DNA of 64,000 nt from Hymenobacter rigui. GTDB lineage: Bacteria; Bacteroidota; Bacteroidia; Cytophagales; Hymenobacteraceae. Positions within the stretch are counted from its first letter, which is position 1; each line of letters begins with the position of its first letter. The stretch is taken from the NCBI RefSeq assembly GCF_003944715.1, contig NZ_RWIT01000002.1:599914-663913 (forward strand), read 5' to 3'. Below the pieces are notes generated by a model that saw nothing but the letters and a program-made list of their open reading frames with translations, ran no database searches and was not told the origin of the DNA. Shown piece after piece: positions 44,678-52,865 of this stretch. The position numbers and the translations under genes are program-made.

Positions 44678-46012
44678 TTATCGGGTTAGGATTGCACCTT
44701 GCTTGAGATGCCGGAACGTCGGCCGGTAGTAGGCCAGCTCGCCGGCTAGGTAGGTTTGCTGCACCACGCCGCGCAATTCCCGGCCCAGGTACGGCGACAC
44801 TTTGTGGCGATGCTGCAGCAGTTCCTCGGTCACGGTGAATGAGGCTTCGGCATCCAGTACCAGCAAATCGGCGTCGTAGCCGGGGGCAATGCGGCCTTTG
44901 CGGTGCTGCTGCCCGGCCAGCCGGGCGGGGTTGGTGCTGAGCCAGCGCGCTACGTCGGAGAGAGAGGCGCCGCGGGTCCGGGCGGCGGTCCAGAGCACGG
45001 GCAAAGCCAGCTGCAAAGAGGCAATACCGCCCCAAGCCGTGGTGAAGTCGCCGGTGCTGAGCTGCTTGAGGTCGGGCGGTGCGGGCGAGTGGTCAGTGGC
45101 CACAAAATCAATCAGGCCCGACTCCAGCGCCTGCCAGAGCTGCTCGTTGTTGGCCCGCTCCCGGATGGGCGGGGCACACTTATAGGCCGTGTTACCGTCG
45201 GGAATGTCCTCGGCACTGAAAAACAGGTAGTGCTGGCCCGTTTCAACGGTAATGGGCAGCCCCTGCGCTTTAGCGGCGGCAATGGCCGACAGGGAGTTGG
45301 CCGATGACAAGTGCACGATGTGCACCGGGCAGCACGTTTCGGCGCACAGCCGAATCATCAGGGCCACGGCTTCATCTTCCCAGGATTTGGGGCGTGAGGC
45401 AAGGTAATTCTGGTACGACTGCCGGTTGCCCTGCTTCCAGGCGTCATCTTCCTGGCTTAGCTCGCAATGCACTAATAGCGGCAGGCCGTGGCGGGCCAGC
45501 AGAGGCATGATGTGGCGCAGGTCGGCTTCGGTGGCATTGGGAAAATCATCGATACCGGAATGGGTAAGAAAGGCCTTGAACCCAAGCACGCCCGCTTCAA
45601 TAAGGCCCGGCACCTCGGCCGCATTGCCGGGCACGATGCCGCCCCAGAAGCCGCAGTTTACGTGCAGCTGCCCGCGGGCGGCCGCCAGCTTCTGCTCCAG
45701 ATTCGCCACCGAGGTAGTAACCGGGGCCGAGTTCAGAGGCATATCCACCAGCGTGGTAAGGCCGCCGGCCAAAGCGGCCCGGGTGGCCGTGTCGAAGCCC
45801 TCCCACTCGGTGCGGCCGGGCTCGTTGATGTGCACGTGCGGGTCGATGAGGCCGGGCAGGATGGCGTAGCGGCCGACGTCGTGCACTGGTACGGTTACCG
45901 CAGCATCCGTGGGTAGCACCTCGGCAATCAGGCCGTTGCGCACCACCACGTAGCCCGGCACCTCCCCGGATATGGTTATTATTTTTTCACTTTTTAACGC
46001 GTATTCCTTCAT
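44678..46012 (-). CDS. allB: Allantoinase
   Basis: A 444-residue cyclic amidohydrolase that opens the allantoin ring to allantoate. Metal-site motifs of the dihydroorotase family: DPHVHINEPGR, the carbamylated Lys region LGFKAFLTHSG, LLVHCE, CPVHIVHLSS and DFVATDHSPAP. The ATG at 46012 gives the typical N-terminus; an ATG eight codons upstream (46036) is also possible. It is the first gene of the leftward operon and divergent from puuD; the 204 bp between them must hold both promoters. Confidence 0.94.
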   Translation of the reverse strand: MKEYALKSEKIITISGEVPGYVVVRNGLIAEVLPTDAAVTVPVHDVGRYAILPGLIDPHVHINEPGRTEWEGFDTATRAALAGGLTTLVDMPLNSAPVTTSVANLEQKLAAARGQLHVNCGFWGGIVPGNAAEVPGLIEAGVLGFKAFLTHSGIDDFPNATEADLRHIMPLLARHGLPLLVHCELSQEDDAWKQGNRQSYQNYLASRPKSWEDEAVALMIRLCAETCCPVHIVHLSSANSLSAIAAAKAQGLPITVETGQHYLFFSAEDIPDGNTAYKCAPPIRERANNEQLWQALESGLIDFVATDHSPAPPDLKQLSTGDFTTAWGGIASLQLALPVLWTAARTRGASLSDVARWLSTNPARLAGQQHRKGRIAPGYDADLLVLDAEASFTVTEELLQHRHKVSPYLGRELRGVVQQTYLAGELAYYRPTFRHLKQGAILTR

Positions 46013-46216
46013 GAATTTTAGCAAACAGACATCCAAAATGATAATATTTCAATTAACAAGCGGTATCCTAGCAAACTTTTCAACTTTCATTTTATCCTCT
46101 CTGGAGGTTCGTTTCTCAGGTGGGGCTGGTAGTGCGTTCATTCTCTGTCAGCTAGCCAGCGGCAGCGGGTGCAGCCCTTAGTACCCGCCCGGCCACGCAG
46201 CAAGTGCTTTTTACCA
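46013..46216. promoter_or_regulatory. Divergent allB/puuD intergenic region
   Basis: 204 A/T-rich bases between two divergent urate-pathway genes. On the minus strand TTG and TCTGTTTG with a 20-base spacer is a weak promoter match for allB. No clear operator palindrome or regulator gene is visible, and no repeat element lies here. Confidence 0.4.
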
Positions 46217-47620
46217 ATGACGCAGTTTTTACTTCTGGGAATTGTGGCGGCCGTAGTGGGGCTGCTGGCGGCGGGCAGCTGGGTGCTGCACCGGGTGGCG
46301 CGCACGCACCGGGGCGGCGAGCTGGGCACGCAGGGCTTCACCATGCAGGGCTTCGCCTACGCCCTCACGGTACTGGCGGTGGTATTTGTACTGGCGGTGG
46401 GCTACCAGTTTGCCCAGGGCACGGCTTGGGAAGGGCACCTGATGGAGTGGCTCAATATTGTGGTGCGCCTGATGCACATCACCTTCGGCATTGCCTGGAT
46501 TGGGGCGTCGTTCTACTTCGTGTTTCTGGAAAACGCCCTCAACCGCACCGACAACGTGCGGGAGGAGCTGGCCGGCAACCTGTGGGCCGTGCACGGCGGG
46601 GGCTTCTACTACCTCGAAAAGTATAAGCTGGCCCCGAAGGAAATTCCCAAAGCGCTGCACTGGTTTAAGTACGAGGCCTATCTTACCTGGCTTACGGGCA
46701 TGAGCCTGCTGTTTGTGGTATATTACTTCAACGCCGGCAGCATGCTCATTGACCCCAACGTGCTGGACCTGGGCCCACTCACGGGCGTGGCTATCGGGCT
46801 GGGCTCATTTGCGGTGGGCTGGCTGATTTACCACGTGCTGTGCCGCACTCCGCTGGTGAAGAACAACTTGGTTATGGCGATGCTGGGCCTGGTGATTTGC
46901 ACGGCTTTCGCGTGGTTTTACTGCCAGGTATTCAGCGCCCGGGCAGCTTATATCCACTTCGGGGCCATGCTGGGCACGCTGATGGTGGGCAACGTATTTT
47001 TCATCATCATTCCGGCCCAGAAAGCCATGGTGAAAGCCGCCACCGAAGGGTTGCCGCTGGACCCCGAGCTGGGCAAGCACGCCGGGCTCCGGTCGTTGCA
47101 CAACAACTACTTCACGCTGCCGGTGCTGTTTGTGATGGTGAGCAACCACTTCCCCAGCACCTTCGGGCACAGCTACCCCTGGGCGGTGCTGGCGGCCATT
47201 GCCCTGGGCACGGCCGGTGTGAAGCACTGGCTGAACCTGCGCGAAAAGCACCAGGCCACCGGGCTGGTACTGCCTTTGGCGGCCGGACTGCTACTGGCCG
47301 TGGCCTTCGTTACGGCGCCCCGCACGGAGACTACCAGCGCCGCAGCTTGCACGCCCAATGTAAGCATGGCGCAGGTGCAGGCCGTGGTGCAGCAGCGCTG
47401 CGTGCGGTGCCACTCGGCCACGCCCACCGATGACGTATTCAAAACCGCCCCCAACGGTGTGGTGTACGATACGCCCGAGGACATCATTCGTCTTAAGGAT
47501 AAGATCATGCAACGCGTGGTCATCACCAAAACAATGCCCCAGAACAACAAAACCCAGATGACGCAGGAAGAGCGGGACCTGATCCGCTGCTGGATTGAAC
47601 AAGGGGCGCTGAACAAGTAA
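46217..47620 (+). CDS. puuD: Membrane urate hydroxylase with C-terminal cytochrome c (PuuD type)
   Basis: A 467-residue inner-membrane protein that oxidises urate to 5-hydroxyisourate. The N-terminal DUF989 part has about eight to nine membrane helices (FLLLGIVAAVVGLLAAGSW, LTVLAVVFVLAVGYQ and others) with conserved histidines (LMHITFGIAWIG, GGGFYYLEKYKLAPK, HFGAMLGTLMVGNVFFIIIP, LHNNYFTLPVLF). A C-terminal cytochrome c domain has the heme site CVRCHS and a likely axial Met in KTMPQNNKTQM. Electrons should pass to the respiratory chain rather than to O2 directly, as shown for characterised PuuD. ATG at 46217 is chosen over an earlier start without family support. It starts the pathway completed by UraH, UraD, AllB, AllC and AllE. 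Confidence 0.92.
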   Translation: MTQFLLLGIVAAVVGLLAAGSWVLHRVARTHRGGELGTQGFTMQGFAYALTVLAVVFVLAVGYQFAQGTAWEGHLMEWLNIVVRLMHITFGIAWIGASFYFVFLENALNRTDNVREELAGNLWAVHGGGFYYLEKYKLAPKEIPKALHWFKYEAYLTWLTGMSLLFVVYYFNAGSMLIDPNVLDLGPLTGVAIGLGSFAVGWLIYHVLCRTPLVKNNLVMAMLGLVICTAFAWFYCQVFSARAAYIHFGAMLGTLMVGNVFFIIIPAQKAMVKAATEGLPLDPELGKHAGLRSLHNNYFTLPVLFVMVSNHFPSTFGHSYPWAVLAAIALGTAGVKHWLNLREKHQATGLVLPLAAGLLLAVAFVTAPRTETTSAAACTPNVSMAQVQAVVQQRCVRCHSATPTDDVFKTAPNGVVYDTPEDIIRLKDKIMQRVVITKTMPQNNKTQMTQEERDLIRCWIEQGALNK

Positions 47621-47655
47621 TAGCGGCCCGATAATCAGGCGAATAAAAACAGTAC

Positions 47656-47814
47656 GTCATTCCGAGCAAAGGCGCAGCCGTAGCCGAGGAATCTCGCGTG
47701 CTGATGTTGAGATAGTAATTCAACGAAGCAGTAGAGATGCTTCGACTTCGCTCAGCATGACAGATAGTTTGGCAACATCAGCACGCGAGATTCCTCGACT
47801 TCGCTCGGAATGAC
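47656..47814. repeat. Composite palindromic element (copy E)
   Basis: About 159 bp, GTCATTCCGAGCAAAGGCGC... to TTCGCTCGGAATGAC. Inner module AGAGATGCTTCGACTTCGCT followed by CAGCATGAC. It lies directly after puuD; of the four large copies its right half is nearest the consensus. Confidence 0.9.
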
Positions 47815-47843
47815 GGGCATACACTGTTCTATGAAAGCCACCG

Positions 47844-47879
47844 GCGGCCCTGCACTTGCGTGTGGGGCCGCTGTGTTTT
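47844..47879 (+). terminator. Terminator downstream of puuD
   Basis: GCGGCCCTGCAC and GTGTGGGGCCGC form a 12-bp stem with two G-U pairs and a TTGC loop, followed by TGTGTTTTA. It lies beyond the palindromic element. Confidence 0.65.
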
Positions 47880-48032
47880 AGGCCAGTGAATAGAGAAATG
47901 CGATGAGCCGGGCAACGCTTGTCGGAAAAGCACCATCTGCCCATATGCAGGCCAATTTCGGATGCTTAGCGGCTTACTACTATTCCCCTCATAACCCCGC
48001 AAAACCCAACCTTTTCCGGGAAACAAAAAAAT

Positions 48033-48067
48033 AATTTACCCAGTACCTTGCGTTGCATAGTACCTTT
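48033..48067 (+). promoter_or_regulatory. AGTACCTT direct-repeat promoter motif (site 1)
   Basis: AATTTACCCAGTACCTTGCG then TTGCATAGTACCTTT: two AGTACCTT words 17 bp apart, resembling a TAnnTTTG box plus a repeated operator. About 300 bp before the outer-membrane protein gene. The same arrangement occurs at 51195. Confidence 0.55.
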
Positions 48068-48370
48068 AACTACCTTTGAAACGTTGATTAGATACACTCT
48101 CTGCCGAGCCCCTCACTAACGGAGCCGTCCGGCAGAATCCCGGACACCACCACGCGCCAATCGGGCCGGGTGATCGGAGCCCCAGCCAGAAACGCTTAGT
48201 TTCTCCCTGCTGCCCCGTTGTGTTCCGGTCTCTTGGTACCGGCTGCCTGCGCAGTCAGTACCCCTGCTTTTAACGCTTGAATTTCTGGCAACCATGCTAC
48301 TCCCGGCGGAACCGCGGCCCCGGGACCCGGCCTCTCCTTGCCCGAATTTTCCTCCAACACCTCCCTTCCT

Positions 48371-50833
48371 ATGAACGCCTCCTCTACTTCCGGCCGGGCC
48401 CTGCGGGGCCTGGGGTTCCTTGCTATGCTCTTTCCGCTGGCCGCCGCCGCGCAGCAGCAACCCGCCGGCACCGTCCGCGGCACCCTCCTCGACCAGACTA
48501 ACGGGCAGCCTCTCCCCTTTTCCAATGTAGTAGTGCTGCGGGCCCAGGATTCCAGCTTCGTGGCCGGGGCCGAAACCCTGGAAAACGGCACGTTTGTGTT
48601 GGAGCACCTGGGGCTGGGCAACTACCTGCTGAAAGCCTCCTCCGTGGGATACCAGGGTCTGCGCCGGCAGGTGCAGCTCACTGCCGCCAGCCCCACGGTG
48701 CAGCTGGGCGCCTTGAAGCTGGCACCCACGGCCCAGCAGCTGAAGGGCGTAACGGTAACCGGGGAGCGGGCCGCCGTGCAGGAAAGCCTCGATAAGAAGG
48801 TGATTAACGTGGAAAAGGACCTGAGCAGCGTGGGCGGCACGGCCGTCAACGTGCTCCAGAACGTGCCCTCCGTAACCGTGGCCCCCGATGGCACCGTGAG
48901 TATGCGGGGCTCCTCCAACATCACCATTCTCATTGATGGCAAGCCTAGTAACTCGGCCAACAGCGGGGCGGGTGGCAACCGCCTGGAGCAGATTCCGGCC
49001 AGCGCCATTGAGCGGGTAGAAGTGGTGACCAACCCCTCGGCTCGCTACGATGCTGCTGGGGCCGGCGGGGTACTCAACATCATCCTGAAAAAGCAGAAAA
49101 AAGACGGCTGGAACGGCCAAACCACCCTCAATGTGGGCACCCAGGATAAGTACAACGGCAGCCTGAGCCTGAACCGCCGCGCCGGCAAAATCAACCTGTT
49201 CGGCTCCCTGGATTTGCGCGACGACCGGTATCGCAGCCGCTCCTGGCTGGATCAGTATACCACCCTCGAAAACCAGGAGCTGCGCACCTACCAGCGGGGC
49301 ACCAACCTGCGCCACAACCAGAACTACAGCGGCCGCCTGGGCTTCGACTACACGCTGCCGGCTAACCAGACCATCACTTTCACGGTGGAGCCCAACATGA
49401 ATCGGGGGCTGAACACGGGTACCCAGCTGGCCACGCTCAGCGGGGCCACCAACGCCCGCATCGGCAGCACGTTTGGCGTAACCGAAAACGTGGATAACGT
49501 GGATGGCTCCCTGGACTACCGCCGCACCTGGGACGAGCACAAGGGCCGGGAGCTGACCGGCAACGTGAACTACACCTACCTGAACGCCGACGTGGTAGTA
49601 GCCCAGCGCAACACCGAAGGAACCGCCGACCTGCGCGAATGGAAGCAGGACCTGGACGTGAGCCTGCACGCCGTGGGCGGGCAGCTGGATTACGTGCACC
49701 CGCTGGGCGAGAAGGCCCGCCTGGAAGCCGGCGCCAAAACCCAGTACCAGGCCAACCAGGGCACCGACGACTTTCTGCGGCAGCAGACGGACGGCCCCAG
49801 CTTCGATAGGCTGGCGGACCGCTCCTACCAATACACCTTCCGCGACTTTGTGCAGGCTGGCTACACCACGTATCAGCAGGAATTTGGCAAATGGCGCGCG
49901 CAGGCTGGTTTGCGGGCCGAGTACACCCGCACCCACGGCGAAGTGCTGAACGGCCAAGGCCCCTTCCGGTTGAGCTACCTCAACCTGTTCCCCTCGGCCA
50001 CCGTGGAGCGCACCCTGCCCACCGCCGACCAGCGCGTGAAGCTCAGCTACTCGCGCCGCCTCAACCGCCCTGGCTTCATGCAGCTATTGGCCTTTCCGCT
50101 CTACCAGGACCAGCGCAGCTACCGCATCGGGAACCCCGCCCTGCGCCCCGAGTACATCAACGCCTTTGAGTTGGGCCACCAGATTACCGTGGGCCAGGCC
50201 TCGCTGACTTCCACCCTGTTCTACCGCCACACCGACAATGCCATTCAGCGTCTGGTGCGCGTGGATACCACGGCTACCCGCCTGTACGGAGCCGGGGCGG
50301 TAATTACGGCCCAATACGCGGCCAACTTCGGGCAGGCCACCAGCTACGGGGCCGAGGTTTCCCTGAACCAGCCCCTGGCTAAATGGTGGCGCGTAACGGC
50401 CAGCGGCTCGCTGTTTCAGAATATTGTAACGGCCGCCACGGGCAACGAGGCCAACCGCCGGGTGGTATCGGGCACGGCCCGCCTGATGAACTCCTTCACC
50501 CCCACGCCCAAGCTCGATATTCAGCTGACGGGCAACTACCGCGCCGCCGCCGTTACGGCCCAGGGCCGGGTGCTGCCGGTGGGTTCCGTGGATGTAGCCC
50601 TGCGCCAGCGCCTGTTCAACGACCGGGCTGCCCTCACGCTGCGGGTGTCCGACGTGCTGAATACCCAGCGCAACCGCTCCTTGTCGGCCACCGATAACTT
50701 CCGGGCCGAGAGCTACAACAAGTGGGAGTCGCGGGTGGGCTACCTGGGCTTCAGCTGGTACATGGGCTCCAACAAGCCGCCCAAACGCATTGAAAACCAG
50801 CCCCAGGGTGGCGGCGGTGGCTTTGGTGGCTAG
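48371..50833 (+). CDS. Outer-membrane beta-barrel protein with CarboxypepD_reg and plug domains
   Basis: An 820-residue protein with signal peptide (from NASSTSGRALRGLGFLAM). Order: CarboxypepD_reg-like domain (about 35-120; GTVRGTLLDQTNGQPLPFSN), a TonB-receptor-type plug (about 135-235; NVLQNVPSVTVAPDGTVSMR ... ITILIDGKPS ... AIERVEVVTNPSARYDAAG) and a barrel of the OMP_b-brl_3 type (about 240-800). It ends in a Gly-rich tail (QGGGGGFGG). This family resembles TonB-dependent receptors but lacks a clear TonB box; whether it transports anything is unknown. The ATG at 48371 gives the signal peptide. There is a ~300-base leader after the AGTACCTT motif. A strong terminator follows. Confidence 0.87.
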   Translation: MNASSTSGRALRGLGFLAMLFPLAAAAQQQPAGTVRGTLLDQTNGQPLPFSNVVVLRAQDSSFVAGAETLENGTFVLEHLGLGNYLLKASSVGYQGLRRQVQLTAASPTVQLGALKLAPTAQQLKGVTVTGERAAVQESLDKKVINVEKDLSSVGGTAVNVLQNVPSVTVAPDGTVSMRGSSNITILIDGKPSNSANSGAGGNRLEQIPASAIERVEVVTNPSARYDAAGAGGVLNIILKKQKKDGWNGQTTLNVGTQDKYNGSLSLNRRAGKINLFGSLDLRDDRYRSRSWLDQYTTLENQELRTYQRGTNLRHNQNYSGRLGFDYTLPANQTITFTVEPNMNRGLNTGTQLATLSGATNARIGSTFGVTENVDNVDGSLDYRRTWDEHKGRELTGNVNYTYLNADVVVAQRNTEGTADLREWKQDLDVSLHAVGGQLDYVHPLGEKARLEAGAKTQYQANQGTDDFLRQQTDGPSFDRLADRSYQYTFRDFVQAGYTTYQQEFGKWRAQAGLRAEYTRTHGEVLNGQGPFRLSYLNLFPSATVERTLPTADQRVKLSYSRRLNRPGFMQLLAFPLYQDQRSYRIGNPALRPEYINAFELGHQITVGQASLTSTLFYRHTDNAIQRLVRVDTTATRLYGAGAVITAQYAANFGQATSYGAEVSLNQPLAKWWRVTASGSLFQNIVTAATGNEANRRVVSGTARLMNSFTPTPKLDIQLTGNYRAAAVTAQGRVLPVGSVDVALRQRLFNDRAALTLRVSDVLNTQRNRSLSATDNFRAESYNKWESRVGYLGFSWYMGSNKPPKRIENQPQGGGGGFGG

Positions 50834-50860
50834 AATGTGCTGCACCTGGCCACCATTTCG

Positions 50861-50904
50861 GACCTCACGCTTCTGGCCCGGACCAGGGCGTGGGGTCTTT
50901 TTTT
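50861..50904 (+). terminator. Terminator of the outer-membrane protein gene
   Basis: GACCTCACGC (50861-50870) and GCGTGGGGTC (50888-50897) pair with one G-U, followed by seven T. Confidence 0.85.
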
Positions 50905-50949
50905 GGCGCATGAGGGACCTACCATGCTAATAGGTAAACATCATAATGT

Positions 50950-50990
50950 CATGCAGAGCGGAGCGAAGCATCTCGCGTGCTGACATTGTG
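50950..50990. repeat. Half copy of the palindromic repeat, GCAT type (copy F)
   Basis: GTCATGCAGAGCGGAGCGAA followed by GCATCTCGCGTGCTGACATT is the left arm of copy A without an inverse partner. Confidence 0.75.
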
Positions 50991-51194
50991 AATCATGACG
51001 TCCTGAAAAGCTCCTCTACATTTAGCGGCTTCATTATCAACATTTTTTATTCCTCTCAGGCATCCCTTCCCAGCTACACAGCATCTACCTTATCAAAAGC
51101 AGCTAGCAAGCTGACATGTGCTAAGCACTGTCATTATCTACCCTTCCCCTCTACACCTCCAGACAAATTATCTACCGCAGAAAATATTTATACC
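50991..51194. other. Gene-free A/T-rich stretch
   Basis: About 200 bp between the repeat half-copy and the second AGTACCTT motif. No gene, hairpin or tRNA seen; base composition is more A/T-rich than neighbouring genes. Confidence 0.5.
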
Positions 51195-51222
51195 AAGTAC
51201 CTTGCTTTACATAGTACCTTTT
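51195..51222 (+). promoter_or_regulatory. AGTACCTT direct-repeat promoter motif (site 2)
   Basis: AAGTACCTTGCTTTACAT followed by AGTACCTTTT, with the same 17-bp repeat spacing as site 1. It lies 229 bp before the stand-alone CarboxypepD_reg gene. Confidence 0.55.
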
Positions 51223-51450
51223 AGCATCTTCATTCCATACTTCAACACCGGCTCAGCACTCTCGCAATAGCCGATGCCACCTGGCTCTGAGCCGGGATAC
51301 TGCCCCACCTGGCGCCCGGCTCTGCCGCCCGCCTCTGGGCTCGATAGATTCCTTTTTTCGCCCTGACTTTTCTTGCCTTTTCCGTGAACGGAGCCGCGGC
51401 CGTTCCGGCAGCCTGGAAGTCACCGCCCCTACTTTCTACTGTTTACTGCC

Positions 51451-51915
51451 ATGAAAACCTCCTTTGCTTCCGCCGCCCTGCTGGGCATTTCCCTACTTGC
51501 CACTGCCGCCGCGCAGCCCACTCTGGCCGCTGGGCCTACCACCAAAGGCACCGTTTCGGGCCGCCTGTACGACGGCCAAACTCAGGAGCCCATTCCGCAC
51601 TCCTACGTGGTAGTGCTGCGGGCTTCGGATGGCCGTTTTGTAAAATCGGTGGAGACGGATGCTAACGGCCGCTTCCGGGCTACCGGACTGCCCCTGGGCC
51701 GGTACGTGGTGCGCACTACGGTGCTGGGCTACCATGCCATCCGGCCCGCCGTTGCCCTGAGCAGCAGCCAAGCACAGCACGCCCTGGGTACGGTGGTAAT
51801 GGTACCGTTGAATATGCCCCTGGTAGCCCGCGCCGATAAACAAGCCTGGGCTAAACGGGCTACGCCGGTTGCAGCCGTGGAGCCCCGCCGCCCTGCCGTG
51901 CGCGTGGGCTCGTAA
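51451..51915 (+). CDS. Small exported CarboxypepD_reg-like domain protein
   Basis: A 154-residue protein with signal peptide (MKTSFASAALLGISLLATAA) and one carboxypeptidase-regulatory-like beta-sandwich (about 30-110). Its core (GTVSGRLYDGQTQEPIPHSY, VVVLRASDGRFV, ANGRFRATGLPLGRYVVRTT) aligns with the N-terminal domain of the outer-membrane protein 3 kb upstream (GTVRGTLLDQTNGQPLPFSN, VVVLRAQDSSFV, NGTFVLEHLGLGNYLLKASS). There is no plug or barrel. It ends in a basic tail (PRRPAVRVGS). Probably a partial duplicate with its own promoter; function unknown, perhaps a periplasmic binding module. Confidence 0.75.
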   Translation: MKTSFASAALLGISLLATAAAQPTLAAGPTTKGTVSGRLYDGQTQEPIPHSYVVVLRASDGRFVKSVETDANGRFRATGLPLGRYVVRTTVLGYHAIRPAVALSSSQAQHALGTVVMVPLNMPLVARADKQAWAKRATPVAAVEPRRPAVRVGS

Positions 51916-51938
51916 GCTTTTTCGCTCCGATAACCCGT

Positions 51939-51979
51939 CGGGCCTGCGTGCTTTACCTGTAGGAAAGCACGCAGGCCCG
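51939..51979 (+). terminator. Strong hairpin after the small CarboxypepD_reg gene
   Basis: CGGGCCTGCGTGCTTT and AAAGCACGCAGGCCCG form a 16-bp perfect stem with a nine-base loop. There is no T run, so it may act as a bidirectional barrier. Confidence 0.7.
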
Positions 51980-52047
51980 GCTTCGTGTTGAAAAGCCCCG
52001 AACGGATGAACGGCGTGCGTATCTTCGCAACCGCCTGACTATTGCCC

Positions 52048-52698
52048 ATGCCCGCCTTCGTTGCCTTTGTTTTGCTGCTGATGACCGGCACGCTGGTACC
52101 CCGGAACAAGCAGTTCCGACAGACGCCCGGCGGGGTGCAGATTTTCGTGGTGTCCAACGGCTTTCACACCGATGTGGTGCTGCCGCTGCGGGAGCCGCAA
52201 ACCGGCCACGCCTGGCTGCAGGCATTGCACCAGCCGGACCTGACCAGCCATTTTGAGCGTTACCAATATGCGGCGTTTGGCTGGGGTAATGAGAGCTTTT
52301 ACCTGGGCTCGATGGGCGGCAGATTTCCCAGCCCCGCAACTATTGCCGGGGCGGTTTTCCCATCCAGGACGCTGATGCACGTAAATTTCTACCGCACCGC
52401 TCCCGACTCCGGCCGCTACGTGGTGCCGCTGCGCATTTCGCCGGAGCAGTACCGCCGCCTCACCGCCTACGTGCAGCAGGGCTTCCGGCCCGACAGCCTG
52501 GGCCAGCCGCAGCTGCGGCAGCCAGCCGGCTATACCTCAAAGGACTTTTTCTTCCGGGGTACGGGCCGCTACCATGCTCTGCGTACCTGCAACGACTGGA
52601 CCAACCAAGGCCTGCGCCGCGCCGGGCTGCGGGCGGCCCTGAAGTCGCCGTTGGCGGCGCCGGTGCTGTTTCAGGTGCGGCGCGGGGCCCGGCGGTAA
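52048..52698 (+). CDS. DUF2459 (TIGR02117) family protein
   Basis: A 216-residue protein with an N-terminal hydrophobic segment (MPAFVAFVLLLMTGTLV) serving as signal or anchor, and a single DUF2459 domain. The conserved blocks are SNGFHTDVVLPL, FGWGNESFYL, and TCNDWTNQGLRRAGL; Cys, His and Asp/Asn in these blocks form a putative NlpC/P60-like cysteine-hydrolase site. Likely periplasmic; some members are linked to polyhydroxyalkanoate loci but nothing near here supports that. The ATG at 52048 is chosen over a TTG six bases upstream. Confidence 0.78.
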   Translation: MPAFVAFVLLLMTGTLVPRNKQFRQTPGGVQIFVVSNGFHTDVVLPLREPQTGHAWLQALHQPDLTSHFERYQYAAFGWGNESFYLGSMGGRFPSPATIAGAVFPSRTLMHVNFYRTAPDSGRYVVPLRISPEQYRRLTAYVQQGFRPDSLGQPQLRQPAGYTSKDFFFRGTGRYHALRTCNDWTNQGLRRAGLRAALKSPLAAPVLFQVRRGARR

Positions 52699-52792
52699 CC
52701 GCTGCGTGGTTTATAGCCAAGTCACTATTTATAATATCCTAACACAAACTAGGAAGGCTTCAATATAATAAGCCCTGGCCTCGTCAAATTAC

Positions 52793-52812
52793 TATTTACC
52801 CGTAACCTTGCG
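52793..52812 (+). promoter_or_regulatory. Promoter-like motif similar to the AGTACCTT sites
   Basis: TATTTACCCGTAACCTTGCG closely matches the first half of site 1 (AATTTACCCAGTACCTTGCG) but lacks the second AGTACCTT word. It lies 54 bp before the STAS gene. Confidence 0.4.
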
Positions 52813-52865
52813 CGGCGTTTTCACTGTAGTATATCCTCCGCCCTATCCGCTTAACCAGTGAAAAC

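Noticed and set aside
44673..45035. Extension of the allC frame upstream into allB
   Set aside because: The extra residues overlap allB in another frame and have no family similarity. A TTG at 44672 gives the normal length and N-terminus.
39623..47814. CRISPR-like array
   Set aside because: The repeated sequences are palindromic, large and scattered between genes. There are no regularly spaced short repeats with unique spacers and no cas genes.
48042..48067. PadR-type operator for the AGTACCTT motif
   Set aside because: The motif is a direct repeat and not a dyad, and no PadR-type regulator gene is present in the window. The regulator is left open.
48116..49957. Long open frame on the minus strand (613 codons) opposite the outer-membrane protein gene
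   Set aside because: It is antisense to a well-supported gene. Its Gly/Val/His-rich translation is the usual product of GC-rich codon bias on the other strand.
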